From Plasmodium brasilianum (taxonomy: Eukaryota; Apicomplexa; Aconoidasida; Haemosporida; Plasmodiidae), in contig NC_090123.1 in assembly GCF_023973825.1 (NCBI RefSeq), positions 626,001 to 690,000 of the forward strand: 64,000 nucleotides of DNA, given 5' to 3'. The stretch's first letter is position 1, and every line of letters starts with the position of its first letter. The position numbers and the translations under genes are program-made. A model generated the notes under the pieces. The model was not told the origin of the DNA and ran no database searches. It saw only the letters and a list, made by a program, of their open reading frames with translations. Shown here one piece after another: positions 23,103 through 35,431 of the stretch.

Positions 23103-26100
23103 ATGGTTTTTTACACTTCAACCGAAGGAAATAAAATAAATGATTATGTTATAACTAGATCAGTAAGTACTAAAAGAGTGTATACTACTACGAATATATC
23201 AGAAGGAAATATAAAAAATAAGAAGGAGGAGAATAGTAACAGCGAAGAGGGAGAAGGAAAAGAAGAAGTATTACATAAAAAAAATATTGAAAATAATTTG
23301 CAAAATCTTAAAGATGATTTAAGTAATTCTCTTGATTTTGGTTTATTTATAAAACTAAAAGATTTGAATAGTATCCAAAATAATAACATACATGAAATTA
23401 ATGAATTATTGAAAAAGGAAAAACAAGAGAAAAAAAAGAAATACTGTAGTGAAGTGAAAGCTGTTACTAATAAAAAGAAAGAAGAAATTATTATAAAGAA
23501 AAAATATAATATTAAAAAAAAGAAAGAAAAAGAAACTGAATCATACGGACAAAGTGATCTAGTATTGGACACGTGTGAAAAAGCGTGGAATAAGGAAAGG
23601 AAACATAGCAAAAGGGATAGCATTTGTAATAATATAGACTGTAGTGGTGGCAATATCGGTGGTAATAGTAATAACTTAGGCGGAAGCAGTAATAGTAATA
23701 ACATAGCTAGTAGTAGTAATAGTAATAACTTAGGTGGAAGCAGTAATAGTAATAACATAGCTAGTAGTAGTAATAGTAATAGTAATAACTTAGGTGGAAG
23801 CAGTAATAGTAATAACATCAGTAACAGTAGTAATATTAATAACATCAGTAGTAGTACTAGTAATAACATTAGTAGTAGTATTAATAATAAAATCAATAGT
23901 AGTACTAATAATAAAATCAATAGTAGTACTAATAATAAAATCAATAGTAGTAATAGTAATAACATCAGTAGTAGTACTAGTAATAACATTAGTAGTAGTA
24001 TTAATAATAAAATCAATAGTAGTACTAATAATAAAATCAATAGTAGTAATAGTAATAACATCAGTAGTAGTAATAGTAATAACATAGCTAGTAGTAGTAA
24101 TAGTAATAACATAGCTAGTAGTAGTAATAGTAATAACATAGCTAATAGTAGTAATAGTAATAACAACAGTAATATTTGCGGCAATATCAGTGGTAATATA
24201 AGTGGCAATAACGGAAGTAACATTTGCTATAGTAAGAAGAAGAGGAAGAGGAGGGAGAAAGAAGATACAGATTTCGTAGTTGCAAAAGAAGGAAGGAAAG
24301 AATTAAAAATGAACTATAACATTAATAATAAAGAGAAAGAAATAATAGTTAGAGAAGAAGATGATAAAATAAACGATTACAATAATAATACTATTAGTGA
24401 GTTTGATCATATAGAAATAATTAATAATATTAGGGATGTCGAAAAAAATGAACAAATAGAAGAACAAATAAAGGAGCTCGAGGAGCTTGAAAATTTAGAA
24501 AGAAAAAGAGAAGGTGGAAAGATAAGTGAAAGTAACAACAGTAATAATAAAAATAGTAGTTATAGTAATAATAACAACTGTAATAATAATTATTATTATA
24601 ATAGTAGTAACAATAATTATAATAGTAATAGCAATAAGTATAATAGTAGTAACATTAATTATAATAGTAGTAACAATAAGTATAATAGTAGTAATTACAA
24701 TAATAATTATAGTAATAGTAATGGTTATTACAAAATAAAGAAAGAAGAGGAAAAAAAATATAAAAGAATTGAAAAAGTGATCAGTATAAATAACAATGAC
24801 AAAGAATATTATAATGATCATCATCATGACTTACGTTTAACAAGCAATAAAGAAAATATCGAAATACTTAATGAATCGATTGAACAACTTCACAGGGATA
24901 TAGAGGAAGAGGAGGGGAAGTCACATATGGTCGACAATGTTTATAACAACATAATTCCATGTGAAGATAGAAGTAATAATTATAATAATATTAATCATAA
25001 CAGTAGCAACTATAATAGTAGTAATTATAACCATTGCAGTAATAATAACAGCAGCAATAATTACAGCAGCAATAATTACAGCAGCAATAATAAAAGCAGC
25101 AATAATAAAAGCATCAGTAATAAAAGCATCAATAATAAAAGCATCAATAATAAAAGCATCAATAATAAAAGCATCAATAATAAAAGCATCAATAATAAAA
25201 GCATCAATAATAAAAGCATCAATAATAAAAGCAGCAATAATTATAGCAGCAATAATTATAGCAGCAATAATTATAGCAGCAATAATTATAGCAGCAATAA
25301 TTACAGCAGCAATAACAACAACAGCAATAACAACAACATCAATAACAACAGCAGTAGTAACCATAATATTAAGGGGGGTAGGGTTCTACGAAATCTGAAC
25401 AAATCCAGTGTTATAAGTGAAAAAAGGGCAAGTACAAATAAAATGATTAAAAGTTATTCAACGAAACAAGTGACGCCAAATAATGTAGGGGTACTTGGTA
25501 GAAGAAGGAGAAAACATTCAGATTTGACCACTGTAGAAAACGAAAATATTAATAGAGTTAGTAATACAACTACAGCTGGAACTACAGGTACCATTACAAA
25601 TAACCATGGTAGCAGTTGTAACAAGAATATTACGAGTAGTAGGAGTAGCAATAATAATAATACCATTGACAATAACTACTTGAATAACACAATCAATGAT
25701 AATAACAACAGTGATAACATTGAAAGCAATAACACTGAAGAGGAGAACAAGAGTGTACATTGTTATAACAATTATAAAAATTATAATAATTATGGTAATT
25801 ACAATAGTAGTGGAAACAACAACAGTAGGAGTAATTTTGATAATTATAAGGAAAATTTTGCTAATCAGAAAAATAATGATTACAACATTTATAATAATTA
25901 TAATGGAAATATTAACAATGGTAATGCAAAAAATAACAACACGAATGAGAATAATAGCTACGATGATGCTAATAATAACAACACGAATGAGAATAATAGG
26001 TACGATAATGCTAATAGTAGCCATGATAATGCTAATAGTAGCTATGATAATGCTAATAATAGGTACGATAATGCTAATAATAGGTACGATAATGCTAATA

Positions 26101-26778
26101 GTAGCTACGATAATGCTAATAGTAGCTACGATAATGCTAATAGTAACTACGATAATGCTAAAATCAACAACAGCGCTGATGTAAACGAGGGGAGTGTGTA
26201 TAAATTATTAACTACGTGTGTAAAAACAAACGAAAAGATGGTAAATGGAAAAGGTACTGCAAAATTAAAAGGCAACAGAGGTAAAAAGCACAGAAAAGCA
26301 TTTAACAAAATTAATGTTAATGCGAATATTTTAAAAAGTATAAATAAAAATAGTAACGCAAAATATGGAAATACAACAAATGTTAATACCTATGTTACAC
26401 ACAATAATGAAAGAAAAGATAATAATGCATCAAATGAAAATTCAGAACTTACAATTCATCAAAAAATTAAAAATTCTTCCGGATCTCATTTTAATAAGCA
26501 GAACAGTAGGGGAGATGATACATATGCTAATGAAAATGCCACTGATTATGTTAATAATATTAACAATTCCGCAAACAATTATTCCTCGCGTTATAATGAA
26601 AGATACATTGAACCGCAAGATGAGCCGGGTACATTTATACATTATGCATATGTATGTATATATGTGACTTATATGTACTTGTACACTAGTGTATATGTTT
26701 ACATGTTGGACTGCATTTTTTAAAAGAATGTTTTAATTCATCCGTGTGCAATTTTATTTATTGCCTGTTCACTACCTA

Positions 26779-26814
<36 letters not shown>

Positions 26815-27456
26815 TTTTTTCCCCTCACTTTTTTAGAACAAAAAAAAAGAAAAAAAAGAGTTACGGAAGAAGGATCCAAAGAAAGTAGTAAAATAAATGT
26901 CGGAAATAATTATCAAGTGCCCAAATTACCAAACTTCTTTTTATGTCGCTCAGAATTGATGTATAAAAATTATGAGACAAATGAAGAATCAAATGATCAG
27001 TTTTGCCTGTCCTGTTCAGGTTTACCTTGTCACTGTCGAGTTGGGGAAGCTACATTAGTATATTCTCCTCTAATGCTAGAAAGAGTAAGAGAGAAATGTA
27101 TGAAGAACAGAGGTTATCACAAATGTGTAAAGAATGAAATTGAATTATCAGCATATGTACAGGAGTGTGCAAAAAGTTGGAAATCAAACATAGATGAATG
27201 GGTACCATTTTCACCTGAATATGCATATAAATTATTACATTATGCAAATTATGATCCATATAAAGCTATAAGTATTATGAAATCATCCGAATTTTCTTTT
27301 CGAAAAATTATGGATCCACCTACTAGAAAATATCAAAATAAATGGAAACCCAAAGACAAAAGGGAGCATATTTCGAAAAACCCATTCCCATCTCCATTAA
27401 CCATAAGGACATATCTGTCCAAAAGACATCATAACAGTGGTTATCATTTAAGATAA
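23103..27456 (+). CDS. ELM2 (EELM2) domain-containing chromatin protein
   Basis: Two exons: 23103-26628 and 26837-27456, giving 1381 aa. Donor CCGG|GTACAT (phase 1) and acceptor CACTTTTTTAG| keep frame, and the intron removes a poly-T tract. The first 1175 residues are mostly Asn/Ser/Lys low complexity with several arrays: (SNSNN)n near 23690-24160, (INNKS)n near 25110-25245 and (SYDNAN)n near 25950-26165. The conserved part is the C-terminal 200 residues: a Cys cluster FCLSCSGLPCHC, an ELM2-like CRVGEATLVYSP (about residue 1242), and YAYKLLHYANYDPYKAISIM (about 1304), matching the ELM2 C-terminal pattern LL....YD...A. ELM2 proteins scaffold histone deacetylase or acetyltransferase complexes in the nucleus. 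Synteny suggests the P. falciparum EELM2 protein recalled as PF3D7_0519800. No SANT domain is obvious. Confidence 0.85.
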
Positions 27457-28813
27457 CAGAAAAAAAAAAAAAATACTCTTGAAAATGTACCTACTATATT
27501 TTTGCTCAACAGTAGTATATGTAATTTACATGGAAATTATTTTTAAAAAAAATTAAATTTGAAGAGCGAAAAATTATGAAGGAAAAGTTAGCACAAAAAA
27601 AACTGAGTAGCTACGATATTTGTGAGCGCATTTCAGGCACTCGTCTATGTTTACCGCATGCGTATGTACACACATACACACGTACACGGTCAAAACATAC
27701 TGGTAGAGTTAGCATAATTCATGTTATATACTGTACTAATAAATTCGGGACTCAAATTAACGTTACCTTGTATTATTATGCTAAAAGAAATGTTTATATA
27801 TATATAGTAAATTTATATTTTTTTTCTTTTTCTGGAATTTCCCCATATATTTATGATAAATAGTAAAAGAAAAATAAAATGAAATTTTTTAGTTATTCCT
27901 TTTCTTATTATATGTAGGTAAAAATACCGAATTACGATAAAATTTCTTTATATAATAGAATTTTAATTTATACATTTAATATTTTTACCTTTTTATAGTT
28001 TTTTTTTTTTTTATTTTTTTTTTGTTTTTATTTGATTTTATAACATTTCTTTTTAAAATTATTTATACCTTATTTTTTTTTTCTTTCTCCATTTTATATA
28101 TATATATATATATATATATCTTGATAGATTTACGCCTTCTGTATATATATATTATATATATATATGTTACACCATTTTAAACCTATTTCTTAATTCCCAT
28201 TGAAGTATGTTTTCACATTTTTTTTTTTTAAATATTTTAAAAATAAAGCTATTCTTTCACAACTGCAACTCATATATAATATACTTAACATGCAATATAT
28301 ATATAAATACATAATACAAATATGAAAAATGCTTATATATGCATAGTACTTAAATGCATACTGTACCTTATGAAGTTTTAAAGTTTATTTTTTTTTTTTA
28401 AAATCATAAAATACTTTTTAACAGTTAATATTATTTTTTTCAATTTCCTCCACAAAAAAAATTATTAACTTCTTGGTATTTTCTTTAAGTTTATTTTGTT
28501 AATAAAAAAAAAATATATTGCTGTAGCATGGTGAAAGCTTAGAGGATATAAAAAACAAATATTTGCTACATGTTACAACGCAAATATATACAACATATAT
28601 ATGTATGCAATGTATGTGTATATGTTTGCAAAACCGTATTTAAAAATTTGCGCAAAGATTTTGACGAATATTTATATTTTTTTTTTTCTGTTTATTGTCT
28701 TTTTTTTTTTTTTTTTTTTTTGTTTGCGCTTTGTTCTAAGATTAAAAATATGATACAGCGTGATTAAGCATGATAAGGCATTTCATTTTATTTAATTTGG
28801 CATATAATGGTTA

Positions 28814-28849
<36 letters not shown>

Positions 28850-29027
28850 TGTATATATGTATGTAGTTAAGTTTGTATTTGCATCTTTTAAATTATAATA
28901 TATTTTTGTATGTGTGCTAAAAGTGTGCTATTTTTTTGAGTGTATATCATGTATATATTGTAAGGGCAATTTTTTCCCCTTTTTACTAAAAGATAAACAC
29001 TCAAAAATTAATTAAAAATATGGTTAA

Positions 29028-29087
<60 letters not shown>

Positions 29088-29469
29088 TATGTATAAATAA
29101 AAAAATTAAAAATATAATACACAATACATGACATAATATGCTATACTGCTGATATTCATTATTCCCATAAATAACGGCAATATTAATGCATAGATGCACG
29201 ATATGCATAATATATACATGTATAAATACATGTATCAATGCATGTGTAAGTGCACGTATCAGTGCGTGTATAGATGCATATATATTTATGTATTTACGGC
29301 CCTCAAAATAAATTCGTAAAATTAGGAATTTATTTTAAAATATGAATTTATTTCATTACGCCTTCTTATTTTATACAGTTCACTAACTCGTTTATAATTA
29401 TTATTACTAATACTGTTGTTACTATTCCTATTCCTACTCCTATTATTTGTTCACTAATATGAAAGAAGC
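27457..29469. other. Intergenic between converging ELM2 and FoP genes
   Basis: 3' flanks of two converging genes. T-rich, with (TA)n near 28097-28120, (GTAT)n at 28820-28865 and a (TA)n at 29033-29090. No gene supported; an ORF at 27576-27863 has no recognisable features. Confidence 0.55.
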
Positions 29470-29807
29470 TCATTCAGCTATTTTATTAAACCCACTGTTC
29501 ATGTCTACTTGTACCACTTGATTGTTCTTAAAGTATGAATCTAGGTCGTTATCTAATCTTGTTTTTACGTTACTTGAACCCATATAATTATCTAATTCGT
29601 CATCCTGTATTGTTAAGAGGCATTTAGGGTAAACAAAAAAAAAAAAAAAAATAATAATTAACTACGTAGTAAATACGGAATAAATTAGGAATAAATAAAT
29701 TAAAAGGTCTTAAAAGATCGAGAAATGTAAAACTGATCAATTGTGTCCTTCAAGTGCAACAATGTCAATGTATGTTATATATCCGGGAAGAGCACAAGTG
29801 TTATGCT

Positions 29808-29841
<34 letters not shown>

Positions 29842-30380
29842 CGTACTTCCATACATGTGCACACACTTGTGTATATATATATGTATACTTTTTCCCAAAT
29901 TATTTTAAAAAATATCGTAAAAAAAAAAAAAAATTTGCGTGCTCCATTTTTCATTTTGCGTTCTCCACTCTTTCATAATTCACAAAAAGTACATGCATAA
30001 AACTAAATTTTTTTTTTCTTTTAAAAAATATACCAATGCCTTTGAAGTTAATTTTCCAATTTTGTCATGTAAATTTTGAGTTTTCTTAAAGGTGAAATTT
30101 CTCCTTTTACCACTTCTAAAATTGCTTCTCCTGTTTCTAAAATTATTTCCTTTTGATTTTCTCGAATATATATCATATCCACCACCAGAGTTTCCAAATG
30201 CTCTATTATCTTGAAATTTGTTTGCTAATTTTCTCTTGTTTTTCGAAAAATATGTATTACCCCCACCTCTTTTATAATATTTTCTATTCATCATAGATAA
30301 ATTGCTACGTCCGTATGGCTTATAAATATGTTTTCGTACGTCTAATTTTTTTTTTTGTGGTGTAAATTTAAATATTTTAC
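29470..30380 (-). CDS. FoP_duplication (ALY/CHTOP-like) mRNA-export adaptor, 5' exon unresolved
   Basis: Two certain minus-strand exons: 30034-30380 and 29470-29604, joined in phase 0 (TTG|GTATAT ... AATACAG|GAT). The C-terminal exon has the diagnostic duplicated motif DDELDNYMGS and RLDNDLDSYFK, like LDAELDAYM in CHTOP and LDAQLDAY in ALYREF. The rest is Arg/Lys/Gly/Asn-rich with RG-type patches (YYKRGGGNTYF, NFRNRRSNFRSGKRRN), typical of RNA-binding adaptors that hand mRNP to the export receptor. The reading frame stays open upstream of the first Met in this exon (30294) to an acceptor TTTACAG at 30381 (KIFKFTPQKKKLDVRK), so a 5' exon probably exists. A phase-matching option is ATGGGGA|GTTAAC near 30990, but that donor is poor. 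Length is about 160 aa plus exon 1. No RRM is present, so it is closer to CHTOP than to ALY. Confidence 0.8.
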
Positions 30381-30496
30381 CTGTAAATAAAATTTATTTT
30401 GGAATATTTAAAGCAAAACTGTATGGAAAAAAGATGAAACAAAGGAACAAGAGAATTAATAAAACAAAAAAAAAAAAAAGAAAAAAAAAGCCATTT

Positions 30497-30527
<31 letters not shown>

Positions 30528-32292
30528 GACAAAAGCATAATACATATTATATATATGTATGAGCTTTCGTTCTCGACCAATTTTCTGCACTTTTTCCTGT
30601 TAATCTGCCATAACGCGATTGTTTTTTTTTCAATTTTCTTTTTTTTTTTTTATTTTATTTTATTTTATTATTTTATTTTTTTCTGCAAATGTTTCAGCAC
30701 TCTCCTGATTAATATAAAGCCATAATCCATAACACAATATAAATATGACACAGTACAAAAGTATAACTCGTAACAATGGAATAATGTGCACTCTTTTTTT
30801 TTCCTTTCACTTTTATCTGACAGCGCTCAACTACAACATCATCATATATGTGTAAATACAAAGGATATACGAAATGTGAGAAATGCGCAAAATGGGCATA
30901 ATAAACAAAAAAAGGAAACTTTTGGAATTAAAAGAATATATTATTTATGAAGCACAAAATTTGATAAAAATATATTAAGCATTCGTTAACTCCCCATCAA
31001 CAGAAAATTAATTGTATGCGTATAGTATATGTATGGTCTTTTGACTTCCTTAAAAGTATGCAATTTTTCTGCTCCCCGACATACAACAAAGAAAATATTT
31101 ATGTCCTCATATTTATTATACATATATATATACATATTGTATTTTGGCAAAAAAATGATAAATTCCCCATTTTTTTCATTTCCATCTTCTTACGAATCAA
31201 CCAACACCCTCCCTCTTTGTAATTATAAAAAAAAATATCTCAATACACACACAAGTGCAAAAAAAAAAAAAAAATAAATAAATATGTATTAATAATACTT
31301 GTCATAATAATAATACTTGTCATAATAATAATATTGGTCATAATAATAGTATTACTCATAATAATAATATTAATAATGATAAATGTATTAGTATTAATAA
31401 TATTCAAACTGTACAAATAAAACAAAGGTACAAAATAAATAGGTGCTCATAACATTTGAATAATTCGGGTATAATTTGATTAAAATTTTGTTACAAAAAT
31501 AGTAGTGGAAAAAAAAAAAAAAAATCTTCACTCCTTCAAATAATTCGATATTTATCTTATTATTTATGCAACAAATATACAAAATTAAATTCCGCATACA
31601 CTTTTTTCCTTATTAATTTATAATATTTATAAATATATTAATAAATATATTCATAAGTATACCCATAAATATATTTACAACAAATCATAAATATTTTTGT
31701 GTGTATGTGTAGCTTTTCTAAGAGTTACATTTCCATTTTATATATCTTAAATACCAAGTAATTACACAGTAGCAATTTTTCATATAAAATTGAATTTAAC
31801 ACGTATTAACTTCCATATATAACTGTAACGGCTCACACATTTTGTACACATGCCGAAATATTTATTATTCTTATAATATGACGGTGATTTTTCAATATTT
31901 AAATATATATATATATATATATATATATACTAATAAAACAATATGTGATACAACGACAGAATGGATAAATGCGAGGTGAGAAATCCTGCATATCATCCAT
32001 CTACTTGGTTTTTACAACTATAATACTGTTGCTTTAATTAACTCCTTTCATCATCAAAATATTTTTTTTAAATGTCTATTAATCTGAATATGTAGCCTTT
32101 ATCTCCATTAGTACGTACGTATATAACAATATATATAAATACACACGCACATATATATATATATATATACGTATATATCTATATAGACATTTTTGCACTG
32201 TATTTTTAAATGTACAATTCATTTTTTTCCTAATGAAGCTTCTTCACAATTTGCATTACATAAAATATTAAATGGTAATAATTCAAATTTGG

Positions 32293-32330
<38 letters not shown>

Positions 32331-33453
32331 CACACACCTCTACTTGGTTGATAAGAATATTTTGAAAATCCTGCTTTTCGTGTTTTTGCTTTTCCATCTT
32401 TGCTTCTTCCTTCGAATTTTTTCCTTTCCATTTTTGCCATTGTTACTACTTGTGTATTTGTGCTTGTGTGTTAACTGGAGAATATACGTATATATGTATA
32501 TAATACAATTTGTAAGATAAAGGAAAAACGGAAAATATATGCGGTTTATACCGTTTATTTTTTCTCCTTCACTGTCTGAACTAAGGATAATTGTTGCTTT
32601 AATTTTATTTTAATTTTGTTTTAATTTTGTTTTAATTTTGTTTTAATTTTGTTTTAATTTTATTTAATTTTGCTTTATTTTGTTTTATTTCGTCTTATTT
32701 TTCCTTTTTTGAATACACTTATACCCTTGTTCTTCGTTAGCTTATAATGTTTGCCACTTATATTATTGAGTACATATGTGTATTTGTATTTTCATATATT
32801 TTCAAATACATAAATACATATAAGTCTGCTTAAGTATTTTCTGCTATCCCCCTTAAATAAAATCTTCGTGTTTGTTTATTTTGTGCTGTAGTATATGGTC
32901 TCTAACAATTTTACAAGATAACATTAACAATGTATATATACAATGATTTAAAAACTTTTATTATGCTAAATATCAACGTCAAATTTTTATATTTTGTACG
33001 TATGTATATGAATATAAATACATATGTATATACATATGTATATACATATAAATTTATTTATTTATATGTATAGTATGTATATTTTGTTTTATATATTTAT
33101 TCTTAGCTCAATAAAAAAACAACAGCAACTAAAATTTTACTCATATTAAAATAATTTGTACTTAGTAAAGTTACCATAAAAAATGTACAATATAATAGTG
33201 AAATGTAAATAATATATTTGTTTAATATATATATATATATATATATAAATATATATTATATTTATGTATAATATATAAATATGCTATGTACGGTTATTAT
33301 ACATATAATTTTTTTTGTTCATAATATCATATAATAGTATAATTTATTTTTAACTTTTAAAGTGTTTCCTAAAAAAATAAAAGTTAAAAATACAAATGAA
33401 TGAAGGATTGTATATAAAAAAATATAGCTTCCTCAATTTTAAAACTGTTATTT

Positions 33454-33493
<40 letters not shown>

Positions 33494-34162
33494 TTTTATT
33501 TATATATATTTTTTTATTTAATATATTGCTCCTTGATATGTGATATATATAATTTTAAAAAAATATATTACCGACTTATTCGTAAAAGAAACTTTTAATT
33601 TTCTTTTTTACTATTATTCAGTCATATATAAAAGTATACGTACAATATATGTATACAAAATTTATATTTTTTTTAACAAGTTACATAATAATAACATTAA
33701 TTTAGTAAAATAAGTTCTTTTCTTTTTTTTTTTTCGTTTGTTCAGTTATGGATTTTTTTTTTTTTTTTAAACTTTCTTTTTTTTTTTTTGTCGTACATGC
33801 GCATGTTTAACAAAAAAGGATGAAAAAATATAAAATGAAATATATATATAAAATGTAATAAAAAAGTAAACTGATCTTAGCATATTATATATATATATAT
33901 ATGTTGTACGTAAAATAATGGGAAAAATTAAGGGAATAAAAAATGCCATTGTATGTATAAAATTGTTACATATATATTGATATACATATATATATATATA
34001 TATATATATGTACAATATATGTAAATATGTTTTCTTCCGTTAGCGACCACTTTCTATTCGTCAAAATCTCTTCCATTTAAAAACATGAAAATGAAGCTCT
34101 TCAATAAGCAGCATATATAAGAACGTGTACGTATATATGTATATATATATGTATATATATAT

Positions 34163-34234
34163 GTATATATAAATATATATATCTATGTATATATAAATAT
34201 ATATATCTATGTATATATAAATATATATATCTAT
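34163..34234. repeat. 24-bp tandem repeat, 3 copies
   Basis: Unit GTATATATAAATATATATATCTAT (described by position: copies start at 34163, 34187 and 34211). It ends immediately before the micro-ORF start at 34243. Confidence 0.8.
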
Positions 34235-34242
34235 GTATATGT

Positions 34243-34341
34243 ATGTACAAAGTAATATTTGTGATCATTGGGGGTCTCTATTACGCTGCTTTTATAAAAG
34301 CTATTGTTAAACGTATGTTTTACATACCAGAACTTGCGTAA
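34243..34341 (+). CDS. Candidate micro-ORF with one membrane segment (32 aa)
   Basis: Not recognised. An ATG at 34243 opens 32 codons ending TAA at 34339-34341. The peptide begins MYKVIFVIIGGLYYAAF and ends MFYIPELA: a single predicted membrane helix with a basic flank (KAIVKR). It sits in an island of lower AT content between microsatellites. A GTATGT donor (34312) and a GTAATT donor (34338) are inside it. A TATTTGCAG acceptor at 34441 opens another 35-codon frame (CEKYSLRENYEKLNFLF...) in a phase that neither donor serves; the 34338 donor does splice in phase to a 12-codon tail. Tiny membrane subunits of mitochondrial or ER complexes look like this, but chance is a serious alternative. Confidence 0.25.
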   Translation: MYKVIFVIIGGLYYAAFIKAIVKRMFYIPELA

Positions 34342-34853
34342 TTAGGGACCTTGCATATATAAACAAATATTTATTTATTTGTATATATGTTTATATTTAT
34401 AATTTATATATATATATTTATATATTTATGCGTATTTGCAGTGTGAAAAATATTCGCTCAGAGAGAACTATGAAAAGTTGAATTTCCTGTTTACATTTTT
34501 GGTATTTGAAGCATGTGAATTTGAAATGCTTACAAAACTTGCGTAGCCTATTCAAAATAATGTTTTATAATTTAACTCGCAAATATAAATAAGTCGGAGA
34601 AGTTTGAATAATTAAGATAGTATGATATATACTAGGTGCATTACAGTTATCACCGTTGTACTTCCCTTGCACTTCTTTTTTAATGCATATTTTATTATCC
34701 TATTATTATATAAAATTATGTATGTTACTCTTTACTGTCATATGAAATTTTAGGACCAGATAGTTTCATATCACAACGATTACTATACTTAGATTGAACA
34801 TTTATATATAAAAGCCGTCCTGATAAAATAAGAAGCGGGCCCATTTTTAATTG

Positions 34854-34915
<62 letters not shown>

Positions 34916-35431
34916 CATACATATATACTATACCTTGTATAGCTCTGTCGCGTGTAAAATGCATTTTAGCAAAAAATTATATACAGCTATTTCTCACAAG
35001 GCCACAATACTAGCTACGCACTAATGTAGCTTTTTATATACAACAAATGTAGACGTATACAACTATATGCATGTTTATGCATATATGTTCGCGAATCACT
35101 CAAACATATAATAAATGTACACATTTGATCATTTATTCTTCGTGGATGATAGGGTAGCTAATTTTAAAAAAAACTCGTGTGTATTATAATAAAGTTAAAC
35201 GTTCAAATTGGTATAATTGAAAAAAAGGGGGAACAAACGAGAAAATAGTATAAAAAAAATGCGAAAAAAACAAGAAAAAAATAGAAACAGAACGAAAAAA
35301 AGAATAGTAGAAATTAGCAAAAAAACGAGGTAATCCAATTGATACGGTTCGCTACGCAAATACGCATTTTTCTAATATATTTTATTTTCAATAGGTGTAA
35401 AAGGGAGTGAGATAGGGTGCGTCCCACCTGT

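Larger units (their letters stand above)
30381..35431. other. 5-kb intergenic region
   Basis: Upstream of the FoP gene and downstream of the C3HC gene, both minus strand. Contains poly-A/T, (AATAATA)n near 31280-31380, (TTTTAATTTTG)n at 32600-32660, (TA)n runs, a (CT)n tract at 34862-34884 and a 24-bp repeat at 34163-34234. A micro-ORF at 34243-34341 and an open phase-0 exon-like stretch at 34442-34546 are the only coding-like signals. Confidence 0.5.

Noticed and set aside
27576..27863. 95-codon + strand ORF downstream of the ELM2 gene.
   Set aside because: Begins plausibly but becomes low-complexity Y/I/F sequence; no family features.
31969..32520. ATGGATAAATGCGAG|GTGAGA start-plus-donor and a downstream poly-Phe/Leu ORF.
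   Set aside because: No acceptor keeps frame between the two, and the ORF is mainly a poly-T read-through.
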